Below are positions 32,892 through 34,531 of a stretch of 34,531 nucleotides of DNA, piece by piece. The DNA is from Rickettsiales bacterium. GTDB lineage: Bacteria; Pseudomonadota; Alphaproteobacteria; Rickettsiales; UBA3002. The DNA lies in contig JANQJY010000101.1 in NCBI GenBank assembly GCA_028281385.1, forward strand, positions 1-34,531, given 5' to 3'. The notes under the pieces were generated by a model that was given only the letters and a program-made list of their open reading frames with translations, was not told the DNA's origin and did no database searches. The number at the start of each line of letters is the position of its first letter. Within the stretch, counting starts at the first letter, position 1. A program made the position numbers and the translations under genes.

Positions 32892-34237
32892 CATCCGCCC
32901 ACTCATCCACCATCCCATGCGATGATCTCCTGTCATCCTTTACCGCTGCCATAAATGTGATGGGACCGTTCGAAGAGGCGCCACGCATCGCCGTTGCCAT
33001 CTCCGGCGGACCGGATAGTCTGGCACTGTGCCTGCTTGCCAGGGAGTGGGCTACACAGCATCACGGCACGGTACATGCGATCCATATCGACCACGGATTG
33101 CGTGCCAGCTCTGGCGAAGAAGCCCGGCAGGTTATCTCCTGGCTGAAAGAATATCACATTCCCTGCGATGTGATTCACCTGTCTGACATTTCGTCTGATT
33201 CCGCTATCCAGGCATCGGCAAGAGAGAAACGTTATGAAGCACTGGCCACATGGTGCCGGCAGCATCATATCCTGCATCTACTGCTCGGCCATCACCGGGA
33301 CGATCAGCGTGAAACCTATCTGATGCGTCGGGACGCAGGCAGTCAGGAGTTTGGGCTAGCAGGCATATCGGCCATTCGTGAATGGCAGGGAGTACGCCTG
33401 TTACGGCCACTACTCGCTTTTGACAAAGTGGATCTGCAAGCCTGGCTCGAGGCACGCAACCAGTCATGGCTTGCTGATCCGTCCAATCTGGATCAGACCT
33501 TTACCCGTGTCAAAACACGCCAGACGCTTGCCGCATTGTCTACACAGGAATGCCGGCAGATTGACAATGCCATCACACAGGCCCAGACCCATCGAAAGGA
33601 GATGACAGGGAAGATGGCGGCCACTCTGGCTCGTTACGTCACCTGCCATGACGAAGGATTTCTGCGCATCGAACGACAGATGTTCAATGAGGTGACGCAT
33701 GACGAGGCAGTGCATACCCTCGGCAATGCCATTGCCTGTATCGCCGGCAGCTACCATCCGCCACGGCGTGAAAAACTGGAAGGACTACTGGGTGCTCTTC
33801 AACAGTGGACTCACCCGCTTACCCGTACATTGAGCGGATGCGTGATTAAATCCTATTGTAACAAAACAGGGGAGTCTCTGCTGATCTACCGGGAACAGCA
33901 GGCAATCGGCAGCGATATGGTTATCCACCACAGCGGTGTCTATCAATGGGACCACCGCTTTCGTCTCTCCATTACATTATCACAGGAGAAAATGCCGATT
34001 ACCCTGCGCGCACTCGGTCAAAATGGCTGTCAACAGCTCAACATGCCTTCTTCGTCTCATCTGAGGCCGGCAATCCTGCGCACATTGCCCTCTCTCTGGC
34101 ATCTTGATTCCCTGCTATGCGTGCCCCATATGGAATACATGGCTGAGAATAATATCATCCGGCAGCTTGATTGTATCTTCCACCCTGCAAAACCGCTTGC
34201 GGATGCGCCATTTTTCGCTATGACTAATGCGGTCTAA
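32879..34237 (+). CDS. tilS: tRNA(Ile)-lysidine synthetase
   Basis: This 452-residue enzyme adds lysine to C34 of the tRNA-Ile that reads AUA. The N-terminal PP-loop ATPase domain has AVAISGGPDSLALCLLA (about 38-54), IDHGLRASSGEEA, and LGHHRDDQRETYLMRRDAGS (cf. AHH.DDQ.ET). LLRPLLAF, WLADPSNLD and TRVKTRQTL follow. The C-terminal part (about 230-452) is weakly conserved, as is usual. The start is GTG inside the cpoB end; a downstream ATG at 32957 exists but would leave a shorter lead into the PP-loop. It precedes ftsH by 17 bases, a common alphaproteobacterial pairing. Confidence 0.92.
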   Translation: MPRVTSAHSSTIPCDDLLSSFTAAINVMGPFEEAPRIAVAISGGPDSLALCLLAREWATQHHGTVHAIHIDHGLRASSGEEARQVISWLKEYHIPCDVIHLSDISSDSAIQASAREKRYEALATWCRQHHILHLLLGHHRDDQRETYLMRRDAGSQEFGLAGISAIREWQGVRLLRPLLAFDKVDLQAWLEARNQSWLADPSNLDQTFTRVKTRQTLAALSTQECRQIDNAITQAQTHRKEMTGKMAATLARYVTCHDEGFLRIERQMFNEVTHDEAVHTLGNAIACIAGSYHPPRREKLEGLLGALQQWTHPLTRTLSGCVIKSYCNKTGESLLIYREQQAIGSDMVIHHSGVYQWDHRFRLSITLSQEKMPITLRALGQNGCQQLNMPSSSHLRPAILRTLPSLWHLDSLLCVPHMEYMAENNIIRQLDCIFHPAKPLADAPFFAMTNAV

Positions 34238-34254
34238 TTGTTAAGGAAGCATCC

Positions 34255-34531
34255 ATGCCGAATTTCGGAAAAAACACCCTGATCTGGCTCTCGATTATTC
34301 TCGGCGTCATCCTACTGTATCAAATGATGCAGGGCGGTGTGGATACACAAAACCGCACGCAGCTGGTCTATTCGGAATTTCTGGAAAAAGTCAAAAAAGG
34401 TGAAGTATCGGACGTCATCATCCGCCAGTCACCGGAAGACGGCACGCGTATCAGCGGTCATTTCAGCGATGGTTCGGCCTTCGCCACCGTCGGGCTGGAC
34501 GATCCCGATCTGGTGCGGCTACTGAACGCAC
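34255..34531 (+). CDS. ftsH: ATP-dependent zinc metalloprotease FtsH, N-terminal part (runs off window)
   Basis: The frame begins MPNFGKNTLIWLSIILGVILLYQMMQG, with the first membrane helix at about 8-25, followed by LVYSEFLEKVKKGEVSDVIIRQ and DDPDLVRLLN. These are typical of the FtsH periplasmic domain; the ATPase and protease domains lie past the window end. FtsH degrades misassembled membrane proteins and regulators such as LpxC. AAGGAA stands eight bases before the ATG. About 92 codons are visible. Confidence 0.95.
   Translation, partial: MPNFGKNTLIWLSIILGVILLYQMMQGGVDTQNRTQLVYSEFLEKVKKGEVSDVIIRQSPEDGTRISGHFSDGSAFATVGLDDPDLVRLLNA

Overview
The window reads as a chromosomal segment of a free-living, micro-aerobic to anaerobic alphaproteobacterium. 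The case rests on a complete cbb3 oxidase cluster with FNR/FixK-type control, the gene run yebC-ruvCAB-ybgC-tolQRAB-pal-cpoB-tilS-ftsH, and intergenic GTCATTCC...GGGATGAC palindromic elements of the kind seen in several alphaproteobacterial lineages. The species cannot be fixed from the sequence. No rRNA, tRNA, CRISPR array, prophage or transposase gene was seen.

Layout. (1) 1-3123: a fermentative/anaerobic block with the tail of a phosphate acetyltransferase, acetate kinase, a small lipoprotein, the decayed remnant of a cation P-type ATPase, an enoyl-ACP reductase (FabI), an FNR box, a 54-aa membrane protein and a 118-aa conserved-looking hypothetical protein. (2) 3302-13846: a Crp/Fnr regulator transcribed leftward and, divergent from it, a long operon: TauE/SafE-like protein, ccoN, ccoO, ccoQ, ccoP, ccoG, a short chemoreceptor-like protein, an ODP-type di-iron protein, a short ccoH, ccoI and ccoS. 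(3) 13863-14588: ompW behind a perfect FNR box. (4) 14585-18232 (minus strand): a large divergent phosphoenolpyruvate carboxylase homologue and a small helix-turn-helix protein. (5) 18353-23441: stress and accessory genes (periplasmic SnoaL-like protein, tandem universal stress protein, OsmC, amidohydrolase, and a full-length chemoreceptor on the minus strand). (6) 23625-34531: YebC, an acetyltransferase, Holliday-junction resolution (RuvC, RuvA, RuvB), the Tol-Pal envelope system, TilS and the start of FtsH.

How the parts work together. Region 1-14588 looks like an oxygen-limitation regulon. Three TTGAY-N4-RTCAA boxes stand in front of the small-protein pair, the oxidase operon and ompW; for the last two, a -10-like hexamer lies at exactly the spacing expected for activation at -41.5. 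The regulator at 3302 carries the E..SR recognition helix for such sites. The oxidase operon makes the high-affinity terminal oxidase together with its copper supply and assembly factors.

The most interesting item is a two-gene insert between ccoG and ccoH: a sensorless chemoreceptor-like signalling hairpin followed by an ODP (oxygen-binding di-iron) protein. This is a candidate oxygen-sensing module embedded in the oxidase operon. Second is a 248-bp palindromic-element insertion between ccoN and ccoO that duplicated the ATGATG stop/start junction and is bridged by an ORF that could relay translation. Third is the PEPC homologue with an altered active-site loop.
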